Shown: positions 16,522 through 26,006, counted from the first letter of the stretch. The stretch: 64,000 nucleotides of DNA from Brevundimonas sp. (GCA_027531145.1 JAPZRF010000004.1:62001-126000), one strand, 5' to 3'. Numbers and translations: made by a program. Notes: generated by a model not told the origin, from the sequence alone.

Positions 16522-18335
16522 TTTGCGCGGCTGTCGCCGCCCTGTCTCTCGCGAGCCCCGCCATGTCCCAGTCGCCCTCGAACTTCGCACCTTGGGATCA
16601 GGCCTTCCTGCCCCCCGCCCCGGTCTGGAGTGGGGCTAGCCGGGCTCTGCTGCGGCCGGCATCGGATCCCTGGGCCACCGATTTCGAGCGCGATCCGGAG
16701 CTGAACGTCAGCCCTGACTACGCTGCGACCCGTGCCTGGTTCGCGCGGCTGGACGCGGCCTCGGACCTGATCCGCATCGAGGTCTTCGGAACCTCGCCCG
16801 AACGCCGCGACATCTTCGCGGTCATCGCCTCGAAGGATGGCGCCACGCTCGATCCGGCCAAGCCGGTGCTGCTGGTCCAGGCCGGCATCCACCCCGGCGA
16901 GATCGACGGCAAGGACGCGGGCATGATGCTGCTGCGCGACATGGCCTTCTACGGTCGCGACGATCTGCTGGACCGGGTCAATCTGATCCTCGTGCCGATC
17001 CTGTCGGTCGACGGCCACGAGCGCGCCTCGGCCTACAGCCGGCCGAACCAGCGCGGCCCGCGGGTCCAGGGCTGGCGCAATACGGCGACCAACCAGAACC
17101 TGAACCGGGATTACATGAAGCTGGACCAGGCGGAGATGCGCGCCATGCGCGGTCTGGTCCTGAAGTACCGTCCCGACCTCTACCTCGACGTCCATGTCAC
17201 CGACGGTATGGATTATCAGTACGACATTACCTACGGATTCAATGGCGAAAATGGCGTCTGGTCGCGCAGTCCGGCGATCGCCCGCTGGTTGGATGACCGC
17301 TACAAGCCGGATCTGAACGCCGCGCTGGTAGCTCAAGGACATATCCCCGGCGAGCTGGTGTTCGGCATCGACGATGCCAATCCCCGGGCGGGTCTCTCGG
17401 ATGGCGGGCTCGGCGAACGGTTCTCCAACGGCTGGGGCGCCGCGGCGCACGTCCCCACGGTGCTGATCGAGAACCACAGCCTGAAGCCCTTCGCCCAGCG
17501 GGTGCTCGGCACCTATGTCCTGATCGAGGCCTCGATGCGCCTGCTGGCCGAGCGGGGCACCGAACTGCGCGAGGCGATCACCGAAGACTCGGCGCTTCGG
17601 CCGCAGGACATCCCGGCCAACTTCGACGCCGATCCCGAGCCGGCCTGGCGCCGCCGCTTCCTCGGCATCCGCTACGAAACCTATGTCAGCCCGGCCTCGG
17701 GTCGCGAGGAGATCCGCTGGCTTGGCGAACCTGATCCCGAGCCCTGGGACCTGCCCTTCTACGGCTCGCGGCCGACCCTGACGCTGAGCCGGCCCGAGGC
17801 CTACTGGGTGCCGGCGCATCGGCCGGACATCCTCGAGCGGCTGCGGCTGCACGGCATCGCCATGGAGGTGCTCGACGCGCCGCGGACGGTGGAGGTGGAG
17901 ATGCTCCGGCTCGTAGACCCGCAGGTCTCCGGCCGCAGCAATGAGGGCCATGTGCCCGTGACCGTGCGCACTGTCATCCCGGAGCGACGCGCATGGACCT
18001 TCCCGGCCGGCTCGGCCCGGGTGTCGACAGACCAGCCCCTGGGCGACGTGGCGGTGCTGCTGCTGGAGCCACAGTCCAATGAGAGCTTCTTCGCGTGGGG
18101 GATGTTCACCGAGGTGCTGTCCCGGGTCGAGTTCATCGAAGGCTACGCCATCGCCCCGCTGGCCGAGCGCATGCTGGCGGCGGACCCTGCCCTGCGTGCC
18201 GAGTTCGAGGCGAAGCTGGCGGCCGAGCCGGCCTTCGCCGCCGACGGCGACGCCCGGCTGCAGTGGTTCTATGCCCGTACCCCGTTCCACGACGATCGTT
18301 TCCGCCTCTATCCGGTCGGCCGGGGGATCCGCTGA
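16506..18335 (+). CDS. M14-family metallocarboxypeptidase, secreted
   Basis: 609 residues with a Sec signal peptide (residues 1-21, ending SPAMSQ). The peptidase domain shows the zinc site HPGEIDGKDAG (H and E ligands) and LDVHVTDG for the third ligand, with NLNRDYMKLD between them. These are the M14 carboxypeptidase features. M14 enzymes trim C-terminal residues from proteins or peptidoglycan peptides; this large exported form probably acts on peptides in the periplasm (inference). The C-terminal third has no motif I recognise. The start lies inside the relic of copy 7, so the gene marks the right edge of the island. Confidence 0.88.
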   Translation: MRPILICAAVAALSLASPAMSQSPSNFAPWDQAFLPPAPVWSGASRALLRPASDPWATDFERDPELNVSPDYAATRAWFARLDAASDLIRIEVFGTSPERRDIFAVIASKDGATLDPAKPVLLVQAGIHPGEIDGKDAGMMLLRDMAFYGRDDLLDRVNLILVPILSVDGHERASAYSRPNQRGPRVQGWRNTATNQNLNRDYMKLDQAEMRAMRGLVLKYRPDLYLDVHVTDGMDYQYDITYGFNGENGVWSRSPAIARWLDDRYKPDLNAALVAQGHIPGELVFGIDDANPRAGLSDGGLGERFSNGWGAAAHVPTVLIENHSLKPFAQRVLGTYVLIEASMRLLAERGTELREAITEDSALRPQDIPANFDADPEPAWRRRFLGIRYETYVSPASGREEIRWLGEPDPEPWDLPFYGSRPTLTLSRPEAYWVPAHRPDILERLRLHGIAMEVLDAPRTVEVEMLRLVDPQVSGRSNEGHVPVTVRTVIPERRAWTFPAGSARVSTDQPLGDVAVLLLEPQSNESFFAWGMFTEVLSRVEFIEGYAIAPLAERMLAADPALRAEFEAKLAAEPAFAADGDARLQWFYARTPFHDDRFRLYPVGRGIR

Positions 18336-18365
18336 CGCGTTGCGCCGCCGGAGGGTGTCGGCCAT

Positions 18366-19730
18366 ATGGCCCTCATGCTTGACATTCCGGACCCCGCCGC
18401 GGGCGACTCTCGCCTGCCTGACCTGGTTGCTGCCGCGCTGAAGGGCGGGGCCGATCAGGCCGAGGCCGTCCTCTCGGACCGGCAGGCCCTGTCCGTGGGC
18501 GTGCGCAACGGCGCGCTGGAGGACGTCGAGCGACAGGAGAGCCGCGACCTCTCGCTGCGGGTGTTCGTCGGTCGGCGCCAGGCTATCGTTTCCACCTCGA
18601 ACCTGTCGGACTCCACCGCAGAGCGGCTGATCGAGCGGGCTGTCGCCATGGCCCGGCTGGCCCCGGAGGACCCCTACGCCGGGCTGGCCGAGCACGAGAC
18701 GCTCGCGGTCGCGCCCTTCGCCGAACTCGACCAGTATGATCCGGCGGAGCGCGACGCCGACGCGCTGGAAGCCGCCGCCCGCGCCGCCGAAAACGCCGCT
18801 CTTGCCGTACCCGGGGTCAGCCGGTCGGAAGGGGCCGACGCCGGCTGGTCGGTCGGCCGCTGGCGGCTGGTAACCTCGCACGGCGTCGACCTGTTCCGCC
18901 GCCGCAGTCGCTTCTCGCTCGGGGCGAGCGTCATCGCCGGGGGCGACGGAGCCATGGAGCGATCGGGCGACGGTCGCACCAGCCGGCATCTGGAAGACCT
19001 GATCGCTCCCGAAGCCCTGGGCGACGACATCGGCCAGCGCGCCGCCGCCAAGGTCGGCCCCCGGAAGATCCCATCGACCACGGCACCGGTGATCTTCGAG
19101 AACCGCATCGCCGGGCAGATCCTGGCACCCCTCGTCGGTGCCATTTCGGGCCCAGCGGTGGCACGGGGTGTGTCCTTTCTCAAGGACCGGCTGGGCCAGC
19201 GCGTCCTGCCGGGCAGCGTATGCCTGACCGACAATCCCTTCCTGCCGCGGACGCTCGGCTCGGCCGCCTTTGACGACGAGGGCGTAGGCACCCGCGCCAT
19301 GGCGCCGGTCGAGGACGGTGTACTGACCACCTGGCTCCTGAACACCGCCTCCGCCAGCCAGCTTGGCCTCGCCAGCACCGGCCACGCCGCCCGCGGCGGT
19401 GCCGGCCCGTCCGGCGTGGGGCTGCACAACGGCCGTCTCTCGACGGGCGAGCTGGACCTCGGCGGCCTGATCCGCACCGCCGGTCGTGGCTTGCTGGTTA
19501 CCGGCATGTTCGGCCCGTCGCTCAATCCCAATACCGGCGACTGGTCCGCGGGCGTCAGCGGCTTCTGGTTCGAGGACGGCGCAATCGCTTTTCCGGTCAG
19601 CGAGGTGACGGTGGCGGGAGCCCTGCCCGCGCTCTATGCCCGACTCGTGCCGGGTTCGGACCTTGAGCCCCGTGGCGGCCTGGACTCCCCGTCCCTGCTC
19701 ATCGACGCTGTGGCGATCGCCGGGAAATGA
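18366..19730 (+). CDS. pmbA: TldD/PmbA family metallopeptidase (TldE/PmbA type)
   Basis: 454 residues of the TldD/PmbA family. The TldD/TldE heterodimer is a zinc protease that matures modified peptides and degrades antitoxins; PmbA is the non-catalytic half. Here the conserved segments VRNGALEDVERQESRD near residue 40 and GAGPSGVGLHN with a late NPNTGDWSAGVSGFW stretch fit PmbA. The HExxxH zinc motif of TldD is absent, as expected for PmbA. No tldD lies nearby. GGAGGG precedes the ATG by about ten bases. Its stop overlaps the next start as ATGA. Confidence 0.9.
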   Translation: MALMLDIPDPAAGDSRLPDLVAAALKGGADQAEAVLSDRQALSVGVRNGALEDVERQESRDLSLRVFVGRRQAIVSTSNLSDSTAERLIERAVAMARLAPEDPYAGLAEHETLAVAPFAELDQYDPAERDADALEAAARAAENAALAVPGVSRSEGADAGWSVGRWRLVTSHGVDLFRRRSRFSLGASVIAGGDGAMERSGDGRTSRHLEDLIAPEALGDDIGQRAAAKVGPRKIPSTTAPVIFENRIAGQILAPLVGAISGPAVARGVSFLKDRLGQRVLPGSVCLTDNPFLPRTLGSAAFDDEGVGTRAMAPVEDGVLTTWLLNTASASQLGLASTGHAARGGAGPSGVGLHNGRLSTGELDLGGLIRTAGRGLLVTGMFGPSLNPNTGDWSAGVSGFWFEDGAIAFPVSEVTVAGALPALYARLVPGSDLEPRGGLDSPSLLIDAVAIAGK

Positions 19731-20530
19731 TGACCGACCCCGCCCTCGCCGCCGACCTGACCCTGATCCGCGACGCGGCGCACGAGGCCGGGGCCCTGGC
19801 GCTGGAGATGCGGGCGCAGGGCCTGGAGCCGCGGGCCAAGCCGGGCGGCTCGCCGGTGACCGACGCCGACCTGGCCGTGGATGCGATGCTGCGCAAGCAG
19901 CTCCTCGCTGCGCGACCGGACCATGGCTGGCTATCCGAGGAGACCTTCGACACGCCCGAGCGTCTCAGCCGCCGTCGCCTCTTCGTCGTCGATCCAATCG
20001 ACGGCACCGTCGCCTTCCTGCGCGACGCGCCATGGTGGTGCGTGCCCATCGCCATCGTCGAGGATGGCGAGCCGGTCGCGGCGGTGATCCACGCACCGGT
20101 GATGGGCGAGACCTTCGAGGCGGTCCGCGGCGGCGGAGCGTGGCTCAATGGCCGGCGCCTGACCGCCTCGGAGGCCGATGATCTGGAGGACGCCGAGGTG
20201 CTGGCCGACGCCCGGCTGCTGGAAGGCCGCGACTGGCCAGAGCCCTGGCCAGCCATGCGCTTCTCGAAGCGCAACGCCCTCGCCTATCGAATGGCTCTGG
20301 TCGCGGCGGGCACCTTTGATGCGGCGCTGGCCCTGACGCCGAGGTGGGACTGGGATGTCTGCGCCGGGGCCCTTATCGCCGCCGAGGCCGGGGCTATGGT
20401 CAGCGACCACCACGGACGACCGTGGCGCTTCAACCGGCCCGATCCGCGTCAGCCGAGCCTGATCTGTGCCGCCCCGGCGCTGCACCCGTTGATCGTCCGC
20501 CGGGTCGCGTCTATCCCGCTCGCCATCTAA
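19727..20530 (+). CDS. cysQ: Inositol monophosphatase family, CysQ-like 3'(2'),5'-bisphosphate nucleotidase
   Basis: 267 residues of the lithium-sensitive phosphatase superfamily. Metal-binding motifs are GSPVTDADLAVD, the acidic SEE, VVDPIDGT and WDWDVCAGALIAAEAG. CysQ members hydrolyse PAP from sulfate assimilation; inositol-1-phosphatases are the alternative. Short length and WDWDVCAG favour the CysQ side. ATGA overlap with pmbA suggests one transcript. Confidence 0.85.
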   Translation: MMTDPALAADLTLIRDAAHEAGALALEMRAQGLEPRAKPGGSPVTDADLAVDAMLRKQLLAARPDHGWLSEETFDTPERLSRRRLFVVDPIDGTVAFLRDAPWWCVPIAIVEDGEPVAAVIHAPVMGETFEAVRGGGAWLNGRRLTASEADDLEDAEVLADARLLEGRDWPEPWPAMRFSKRNALAYRMALVAAGTFDAALALTPRWDWDVCAGALIAAEAGAMVSDHHGRPWRFNRPDPRQPSLICAAPALHPLIVRRVASIPLAI

Positions 20531-20552
20531 CCTCATGACCGACGGAGCGCCC

Positions 20553-20798
20553 ATGGCCGAGACCGAGTCCCCACAGCTGCTCCACCTCGTGATCGGGGGC
20601 GAACTGCGCCACCTCGACCAGCCAGTCTTCCGCGACCTCGGCCAGGTCGAGTTCGTGGGTGCCTTCCCGAACTATGAGGAGGCGCGCAAGGCGTGGAAGG
20701 CCCGGGCCCAGGCGACGGTCGACAACGCCCACATGCGCTACTTCATCCTGCATGCGCACCGGCTGATCGACCCGCGTGGTGACGGCCATTCGGGCTGA
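20553..20798 (+). CDS. DUF4170 small protein
   Basis: 81 residues with HLVIGGELRHLD, VGAFPNYEEARKAWKA and HMRYFILHAHRL, the pattern of the DUF4170 family common in alphaproteobacteria, where it often follows a cysQ-like gene. Function is not known. The ATG at 20553 is preceded by GGAG at five bases; an ATG at 20535 is possible but lacks a ribosome site. Confidence 0.82.
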   Translation: MAETESPQLLHLVIGGELRHLDQPVFRDLGQVEFVGAFPNYEEARKAWKARAQATVDNAHMRYFILHAHRLIDPRGDGHSG

Positions 20799-20860
20799 GG
20801 CCGGAACATAAGTCATCGCGACAGCGCTTTGCACTCACCGGAGTGTGAGAGGAGCACCCC

Positions 20861-20935
20861 GTGACGGCCATCCTGATCCTGCTTATGCTCGACGCCGCAG
20901 AGGTGGCGGTGATCGTGGCGTCGCTCCGGGACTGA
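20861..20935 (+). CDS. Possible 24-residue membrane microprotein
   Basis: GTG at 20861 opens MTAILILLMLDAAEVAVIVA and stops after 24 residues. It is strongly hydrophobic with two acidic residues. GAGAGGAG lies six to seven bases upstream at good spacing. Such small proteins are often missed. It has no family I recognise, and the ribosome site is the main support. Confidence 0.35.
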   Translation: MTAILILLMLDAAEVAVIVASLRD

Positions 20936-20991
20936 CACCGTCTGGAACGATCCGGTCGGCGACGGCGCGGATCAGGAAGCGAGGTCGAGGG

Positions 20992-21135
20992 ATGATGGAG
21001 CTCGTTGACGCCGACGGCCAACGGATCTTCGCCGCGATCAGCACCATCGCCATTCTCGCCTATCTGCTCGTGGTCCTGAACCGGCACATGGCCGACCGAA
21101 GGCGCGAAAAGCAGGATCGCGACGGCCAGGCCTGA
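20992..21135 (+). CDS. Small single-pass membrane protein
   Basis: 47 residues (MMELVDADGQRIFAAISTIA...) with one transmembrane helix at about 15-31 and a highly basic tail (RHMADRRREKQDRDGQA). The tail on the cytoplasmic side would fit an N-out orientation. Two adjacent ATGs (20992 and 20995) follow a GAGGTCGAGGG stretch. It converges on the phosphatase gene at 21140. Function unknown. Confidence 0.55.
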   Translation: MMELVDADGQRIFAAISTIAILAYLLVVLNRHMADRRREKQDRDGQA

Positions 21136-21139
21136 GGCC

Positions 21140-21805
21140 TTACTCGCGCCGCAGAAGCCGCTCGGTCAGCAGCGTGCCCCACCAGCTCGCCTTGAAGGCG
21201 CCGCGGACCGCCTTCGGCTCGTAGACCGGGCGTTCGGCCCACTGCAGGAAGTTCAGTCCCTGCGGCACCCCCTCGGCCTCGTAGCGGTCGAGCGTATAGT
21301 CGAGGACGCCAGTCAGCCCTTCCTTGCTGTGCAGGGTGCGCTTGCCCAGCTCGGTCCGGGCGACCGCGACCGGTTCGCCGAGATGGAGATGGCGGTACAG
21401 CACCGCCATCAGCCCCGCCCGGTCCGCGCCGGACTTGCAATGGATCAGGGCCGGATAGGCGATGGTCCGGAACAGCTCCGCCGCCCGACGCACCCGGTCC
21501 GCAGAGGGTGGATCTCGGGAGTCCAGCGGCGCGTCGATCAGGGTCAGCCCGAGCCGCTCACACGCGTCGCGCTCGAGGGCGTAAAAGCTCTCGTCACGCG
21601 CCCCGCGAAGGTTGACGACGGTCCGGACGCCACGGCGACGCCAGTAGGCCAGCTGGCCGGGCGATGGCTGGTTGGCGCGCACCAGGTCCGGGCCCAGCCA
21701 GTGGGCGTTGCTGAAACCGAAGCGCAGGAAGGCGTGGTCGCGCCAGAGGTAGTCGAGCCACGTCCGTAGCCGCCCCGCTGCCGTCGAGAGATCAAAACGG
21801 CTCAC
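21140..21805 (-). CDS. Tyrosine/dual-specificity phosphatase-like protein
   Basis: 221 residues. The phosphatase P-loop HCKSGADRAG is at 122-131, with nucleophile C123 and R129, and the general-acid loop is probably near APLDSRDPP (91-100). This resembles the bacterial DSP/tyrosine phosphatase group with VVNLRG before the acid loop. The substrate is not evident; members act on phosphoproteins or phosphoinositides. Its ATG overlaps the preceding small gene as a four-base coupling. The motif is intact, so activity is expected. Confidence 0.85.
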   Translation of the reverse strand: MSRFDLSTAAGRLRTWLDYLWRDHAFLRFGFSNAHWLGPDLVRANQPSPGQLAYWRRRGVRTVVNLRGARDESFYALERDACERLGLTLIDAPLDSRDPPSADRVRRAAELFRTIAYPALIHCKSGADRAGLMAVLYRHLHLGEPVAVARTELGKRTLHSKEGLTGVLDYTLDRYEAEGVPQGLNFLQWAERPVYEPKAVRGAFKASWWGTLLTERLLRRE

Positions 21806-22014
21806 AGGCGGCCTGCGCGTTCAAGGGCGCGCCTCAGCTTGGCCAGCGCCACCTGCTGCACGGCATGGGGCTCGTGCACCGACCCGAAGGCCGAGACCTC
21901 GATCCCGGTGGCGACATGGATAGCCGCGCAGCGCACATAGGCCCCCTGCCGCGTGCTTTCGAAGATCACCTCGCCGAGCGCGGCGTCAGGCCGCGGCGGG
22001 CCGGCGGGCGACAT
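21802..22014 (-). CDS. Small conserved protein, DUF6898-like
   Basis: 70 residues with [35 protein letters not shown] and a C-terminal helix [13 protein letters not shown]. The pattern fits a small alphaproteobacterial family I recall as DUF6898; the name is from memory. The start at 22014 lies inside the end of hemA (29-base overlap), and the stop overlaps the phosphatase ATG, so the three probably share a transcript. Function unknown. Confidence 0.7.
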   Translation of the reverse strand: MSPAGPPRPDAALGEVIFESTRQGAYVRCAAIHVATGIEVSAFGSVHEPHAVQQVALAKLRRALERAGRL

Positions 22015-23212
22015 TGCAGTGGGTCCACAGCGCGTCCATCGCCCGGACCAGGTCGTCCATCATCGAGTCGTCGTGATCCGGCGACGGGGTGAAGCGCAGC
22101 CGCTCGGTGCCCTTGGGCACGGTAGGATAGTTGATGGGCTGGACGTAGATGCCGTGCTCTTCCAGGAGAATGTCCGAGATCATCTTGGTGTGCACCGGAT
22201 CGCCGACGAACACCGGCACGATGTGGCTTTCCGAACGCATCACGGGAATCCCGGCCTCGGCGAAGCGGCGTTTCAGGGTCGCGGCGCGCTCCTGATGGGC
22301 CTCGCGCAGTTCCGGATGGGCCTTCAGGTGCCGCACTGAAGCCAGGGCCCCGGCGGTCAGGGCCGGCGGCAGGCTCGTGGTGAAGATGAAACCCGAGGCC
22401 CAGCTGCGGATGGCATCAATGATCACCGCTTCGCCGGCGATGTAGCCGCCCATCACGCCGATCGCTTTGCCGAGAGTGCACTCGATGATGTCGATCTGGT
22501 CCAGCACGCCGTCGCGCTCGGCCACACCGGCCCCCCGCGCCCCGTAGAGGCCCACGGCGTGAACCTCGTCGAGGTAGGTCATGGCCCCGTACTTGCGGGC
22601 CAGGGCAATGGTGCCCTTTAGGTCGGCGATGTCGCCGTCCATCGAATAGACGCTCTCGAAGGCGATCAGCTTGGGTGCCCCGGCCGGGGCAGCCGCCAGC
22701 AGGGCTTCGAGATGCTCAAGATCGTTGTGGCGGAACACATGCCGCTCGCAGCCGCCGTGGCGAATGCCGGCGATCATCGAGGCGTGGTTAAGGGCGTCCG
22801 AAAAGATGATCAGGCCTGGCAAGATCTTCTGCAGGGTGGCCAGCGTCGCCTCATTGGCCACATAGCCCGAGGTAAACAGCAGGGCAGATGTCTTGCCATG
22901 CCAGTCGGCCAGTTCGGCCTCGAGATCGACCGCCGAGCGGGTGGTGCCTGAGATGTTGCGCGTGCCCCCGGCACCCGCGCCCGTCTCGGCCACCTCGGTG
23001 CACATGGCCTCGGTCACCGTAGGATGCTGCCCCATGCCGAGGTAGTCGTTGGAGCACCAAACTACCACCTCCTGCTCGCTGCCGTCCTCGCGGCGGCGCA
23101 CCGCCCGCGGAAACCGCCCGCGGACGCGCTTCAGGTCGGCGAAAACGCGGTAACGTCCCTCGGTCCGAACCTGTTCCACCGAGCGTTCGAAGGCGGCTCT
23201 ATAATCGAACAA
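21986..23212 (-). CDS. hemA: 5-aminolevulinate synthase
   Basis: 408 residues. It condenses glycine and succinyl-CoA to 5-aminolevulinate, the first step of heme synthesis in alphaproteobacteria (C4 route). The pyridoxal-phosphate lysine is K249 in [23 protein letters not shown] and [11 protein letters not shown] are family segments. The start is set at TTG 23212 because LFDYRAAFE matches the MFDY start of homologs as I know them; no ATG or GTG fits. The leader is long, with an FNR/FixK palindrome at 23379-23392, which suggests oxygen control. Confidence 0.95.
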   Translation of the reverse strand: MFDYRAAFERSVEQVRTEGRYRVFADLKRVRGRFPRAVRRREDGSEQEVVVWCSNDYLGMGQHPTVTEAMCTEVAETGAGAGGTRNISGTTRSAVDLEAELADWHGKTSALLFTSGYVANEATLATLQKILPGLIIFSDALNHASMIAGIRHGGCERHVFRHNDLEHLEALLAAAPAGAPKLIAFESVYSMDGDIADLKGTIALARKYGAMTYLDEVHAVGLYGARGAGVAERDGVLDQIDIIECTLGKAIGVMGGYIAGEAVIIDAIRSWASGFIFTTSLPPALTAGALASVRHLKAHPELREAHQERAATLKRRFAEAGIPVMRSESHIVPVFVGDPVHTKMISDILLEEHGIYVQPINYPTVPKGTERLRFTPSPDHDDSMMDDLVRAMDALWTHCNVARRPAAA

Positions 23213-23378
23213 CGGGTGTGATCTTTCGCTTATGGCCCCGGCGGCCGTATGTGACTCCTTGTGTGGCCAATGTCCAGAAACCGGGTCGCGCAAAAGGCCG
23301 CAACCCTTCAATCGATAACGGTTCTCAGCGGAATCCCCGATCATGGGGCGACTGTGGTGCGCGCGGAGCGCCGCAACC

Positions 23379-23392
23379 TTGATCCGGATCAA
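23379..23392 (-). promoter_or_regulatory. FNR/FixK-type operator upstream of hemA
   Basis: TTGATCCGGATCAA is a perfect 14-base palindrome matching the FNR/FixK/Anr core TTGAT-N4-ATCAA. Its centre is about 173 bases before the hemA TTG and it overlaps the stop of the neighbouring dehydrogenase gene. hemA is controlled by FNR/FixK-family regulators in several alphaproteobacteria. I could not place the -10 element with confidence. Confidence 0.65.
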
Positions 23393-24291
23393 ACAAGATC
23401 CTCGAGGCGGCCCCGCAGCATCTGGATCAGGGCGGAGAAATCCTTGCCGCCATGTCCGAGCCGGTCGAACAGGGCGTACAGGGCCCCGGCCTGGGCCCCG
23501 AGCGGTGTCGTGGCTCCGGCCCGGGCAGCGGCATCCTGGGCCAGCTTCAGGTCCTTCACCATCATCGCCGTGGCGAAGCCGCCGGTGAAGCCGCGGTTCG
23601 ACGGTGCCGCCGGGACCGGTCCGGGCCAGGGGTAGTAGCTCGTCAAGCTCCAGCATTGGCCCGACGACTTCGAGGCGACCTCGAAGAAGCGCTCCGGCTC
23701 CAGCCCAAGGCGCTCGGCGAGCGCCACCGCCTCGCACACCCCGATCATCGAGATACCGAGCAGCATGTTGTTGCAGATCTTGGCCGCCTGCCCCGCCCCG
23801 TGGTCGCCGGCGCGGATGGTGATACGGCTCATTGGGACCAGTGCGCTCTCGACGTTGGGGAAGGCCTCCTCGTCACAGCCGACCATAAAGGCCAGGGTTC
23901 CGGCGTCCGCCGCCGCAGTCCCGCCGGACACCGGCGCGTCGGCGAAGATATAGCCCTGATCGCGCGCCTGCGCCGCCACTGTGCGGGCGCTGTCGACGTC
24001 AATGGTCGAGCAATCGACGAGGACCGCGGTTTTCGGGGCATGGCCCAGCACCTGTTCGGCATAGACCGAACGGACATGCGGGCCGGCCGGCAGCATGGTG
24101 ATCACGGCGTCGACATTCGCCAAAGCCTCGGCGATCGAGCTCGCGGGGATGCAGCCAGCGGCGGCGGCATGCTCGAGCGCCGCCGGGCTGATATCGAAGG
24201 CGCGCACCTCGCGCCCGGCCTTCGCCTGATTGGCGGCCATACCGACGCCCATGTTGCCCAGACCGATGAAGGCGATCCGCTCGAAGGTCAT
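23389..24291 (-). CDS. mmsB: 3-hydroxyisobutyrate dehydrogenase
   Basis: 300 residues. It oxidises 3-hydroxyisobutyrate to methylmalonate semialdehyde with NAD in valine breakdown. The N-terminal Rossmann motif is [14 protein letters not shown], the substrate loop [16 protein letters not shown], and the catalytic lysine K171 lies in [10 protein letters not shown]. The ATG at 24291 has GGGAG eight bases upstream; GTG at 24300 is less likely. No other valine genes are adjacent. Confidence 0.93.
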   Translation of the reverse strand: MTFERIAFIGLGNMGVGMAANQAKAGREVRAFDISPAALEHAAAAGCIPASSIAEALANVDAVITMLPAGPHVRSVYAEQVLGHAPKTAVLVDCSTIDVDSARTVAAQARDQGYIFADAPVSGGTAAADAGTLAFMVGCDEEAFPNVESALVPMSRITIRAGDHGAGQAAKICNNMLLGISMIGVCEAVALAERLGLEPERFFEVASKSSGQCWSLTSYYPWPGPVPAAPSNRGFTGGFATAMMVKDLKLAQDAAARAGATTPLGAQAGALYALFDRLGHGGKDFSALIQMLRGRLEDLV

Positions 24292-24404
24292 GACGTTCAC
24301 TCCCGCTGTCGTTTCTTTGGGCGGATGACTAGCGGCGAAGCGACCCGGTGGCCAGCGGCACCGCGGCCGGCTACATCGGCGCAAAGCCCCCTGCGGAGAC
24401 CCCC

Positions 24405-24863
24405 ATGACCATCGCCTCGCGCCTCGCCGACCTCGGCATCGTGCTTCCCGAACCCGCTGCCGCCGTAGCCAACTACGTGCCCGCGGTCCGCTCCGGTGAC
24501 CTGCTATACATCTCGGGCCAGCTCTCGAACGACGCCTCGGGCGGGATCAAGGGCACGATCGGCGTCGACGTCAGTCTGGATCAGGCGGTGGCCGGTGCCC
24601 GGCTGTGCGGCATCAACCTGCTTGCCCAGATGCAGGCGGCCCTCGGCGGCAACCTCGACCGCGTGGCCCGCATCGTCAAGCTGGGCGGGTTCGTCCAGGC
24701 CGGGCCGGAGTTCGTCGACATCCCGAAGGTCATCAACGGGGGCTCGGACCTGATGGTCGAGGTTTTCGGCGACGCCGGCCGCCACGCACGCTCCGCCGTC
24801 GGCGTCTATCGCCTACCGCTCGGCTTCGCTGTCGAGATCGACGCCATCGTCGAGGTGAAGTGA
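24405..24863 (+). CDS. RidA/YjgF family protein
   Basis: 152 residues. RidA proteins deaminate reactive enamines and imines made by PLP enzymes. This copy belongs to the longer YjgF-like subgroup starting with SRLADLGIVLPEP. It shows VRSGDLLYISGQL, and GRHARSAVGVYRLPLGFAVEID near the end, with R in the position used by active RidA. GGAG lies eight bases before the ATG. The stop overlaps the next start as GTGA. Confidence 0.88.
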   Translation: MTIASRLADLGIVLPEPAAAVANYVPAVRSGDLLYISGQLSNDASGGIKGTIGVDVSLDQAVAGARLCGINLLAQMQAALGGNLDRVARIVKLGGFVQAGPEFVDIPKVINGGSDLMVEVFGDAGRHARSAVGVYRLPLGFAVEIDAIVEVK

Positions 24864-26002
24864 GTCTCGCGCTCCAGGTTCACGTCGGGATCGACACGGT
24901 CGGCCGGGATGCGTGGAATGCGCTGGCCGGGCCGACGGGCGACCCCTTTGTCAGACACGAGTTCCTGCATGCCTGCGAGGCCTCGCGTTCGGCCGTGCGC
25001 CACACCGGCTGGACCGCGCAGCACCTGACCCTCAGCGATGGAAACGGTCGCCTGCTGGGAGCCATGCCGCTCTATCTCAAGTGGCACAGCCAGGGCGAGT
25101 ACGTCTTCGATCAAGCCTGGGCCGACGCCTACATGCGCGCCGGCGGTCGTTACTATCCGAAGTTGCTGTCGGCCGTGCCCTTCACCCCGGTGACGGGCCC
25201 TCGCCTGCTGGTCGCGCCGGGAGGCGACGGTCAGCTGGTACGCAGCGCCCTTATCCAGGGCGCACTGCAGCTGGCGGGGTCCCTGCACGTCTCCTCCTTG
25301 CACGTCACCTTCCCGACCGAAACAGACTGGCAGGCGCTGGGTGCCCATGACCTGCTGCTGCGCCAGGATCAGCAGTTTCATTGGGAGAACCGCGGCTACG
25401 GCAGCTTCGATGACTTCCTCGCTGCCCTCTCCTCCAGCCGTCGCAAGACGATCCGGCGCGAGCGACGCGAGGCGCAGACCGGGCTCGACGTCCGTGTCCT
25501 GAGCGGATCGGACCTGACCGAGGCGGTGTGGGATTCCTTCTTTGCCTTCTACATGGACACCGGCGACCGAAAGTGGGGCAGGCCCTACCTGACACGGCCG
25601 TTCTTCAGCCAGATCGGTGAGACCATGGCCGAGCGGATCGCGCTGATGATGGCGTACCGCGACGGCCGCCCCATCGCCGGGGCCCTCAACCTGATCGGCG
25701 ACGAAGCCCTGTACGGCCGCCAGTGGGGCTGCATCGAGGACGTCCCCTTCCTGCACTTCGAGCTCTGCTACTATCAGGCCATCGACTTCGCGATCGCGCG
25801 CGGCCTGAAACGGGTCGAGGCCGGGGCCCAGGGCGAGCACAAGATCGCGCGCGGTTACCTGCCGACGCGGGTACGCTCGGCCCACTGGATCGCCGATCCG
25901 GCGCTCCGCAGCCCGGTGGCGCGCTATCTCGGGCAGGAGCGCCCGGCGGTCGAGGCCGAGATGGCGGCGCTGGCGGCAGAGTACTCTCCCTACCGCAGCT
26001 GA
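24860..26002 (+). CDS. FemAB-like GNAT acyltransferase (COG3146 type)
   Basis: 380 residues from GTG 24860, coupled to the RidA gene by a GTGA overlap. The segments WTAQHLTLSD, YPKLLSAVPFTPVTGPRLL, SSRRKTIRRERRE and AGAQGEHKIARGYLPT are hallmarks of a conserved proteobacterial family annotated as N-acetyltransferase or peptidogalycan-biosynthesis-like. It has two GNAT-like halves as in FemAB. The acyl donor and acceptor are unknown. It converges on lpdA with a four-base gap. Confidence 0.85.
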   Translation: MSLALQVHVGIDTVGRDAWNALAGPTGDPFVRHEFLHACEASRSAVRHTGWTAQHLTLSDGNGRLLGAMPLYLKWHSQGEYVFDQAWADAYMRAGGRYYPKLLSAVPFTPVTGPRLLVAPGGDGQLVRSALIQGALQLAGSLHVSSLHVTFPTETDWQALGAHDLLLRQDQQFHWENRGYGSFDDFLAALSSSRRKTIRRERREAQTGLDVRVLSGSDLTEAVWDSFFAFYMDTGDRKWGRPYLTRPFFSQIGETMAERIALMMAYRDGRPIAGALNLIGDEALYGRQWGCIEDVPFLHFELCYYQAIDFAIARGLKRVEAGAQGEHKIARGYLPTRVRSAHWIADPALRSPVARYLGQERPAVEAEMAALAAEYSPYRS

Positions 26003-26006
26003 AGCC

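Noticed and set aside
16317..19427. A 1036-codon open frame on the minus strand
   Set aside because: It lies antisense to the M14 peptidase and pmbA, both with clear family motifs; high GC keeps the opposite frame open. Its translation is Arg/Gly/His-rich with no domain.
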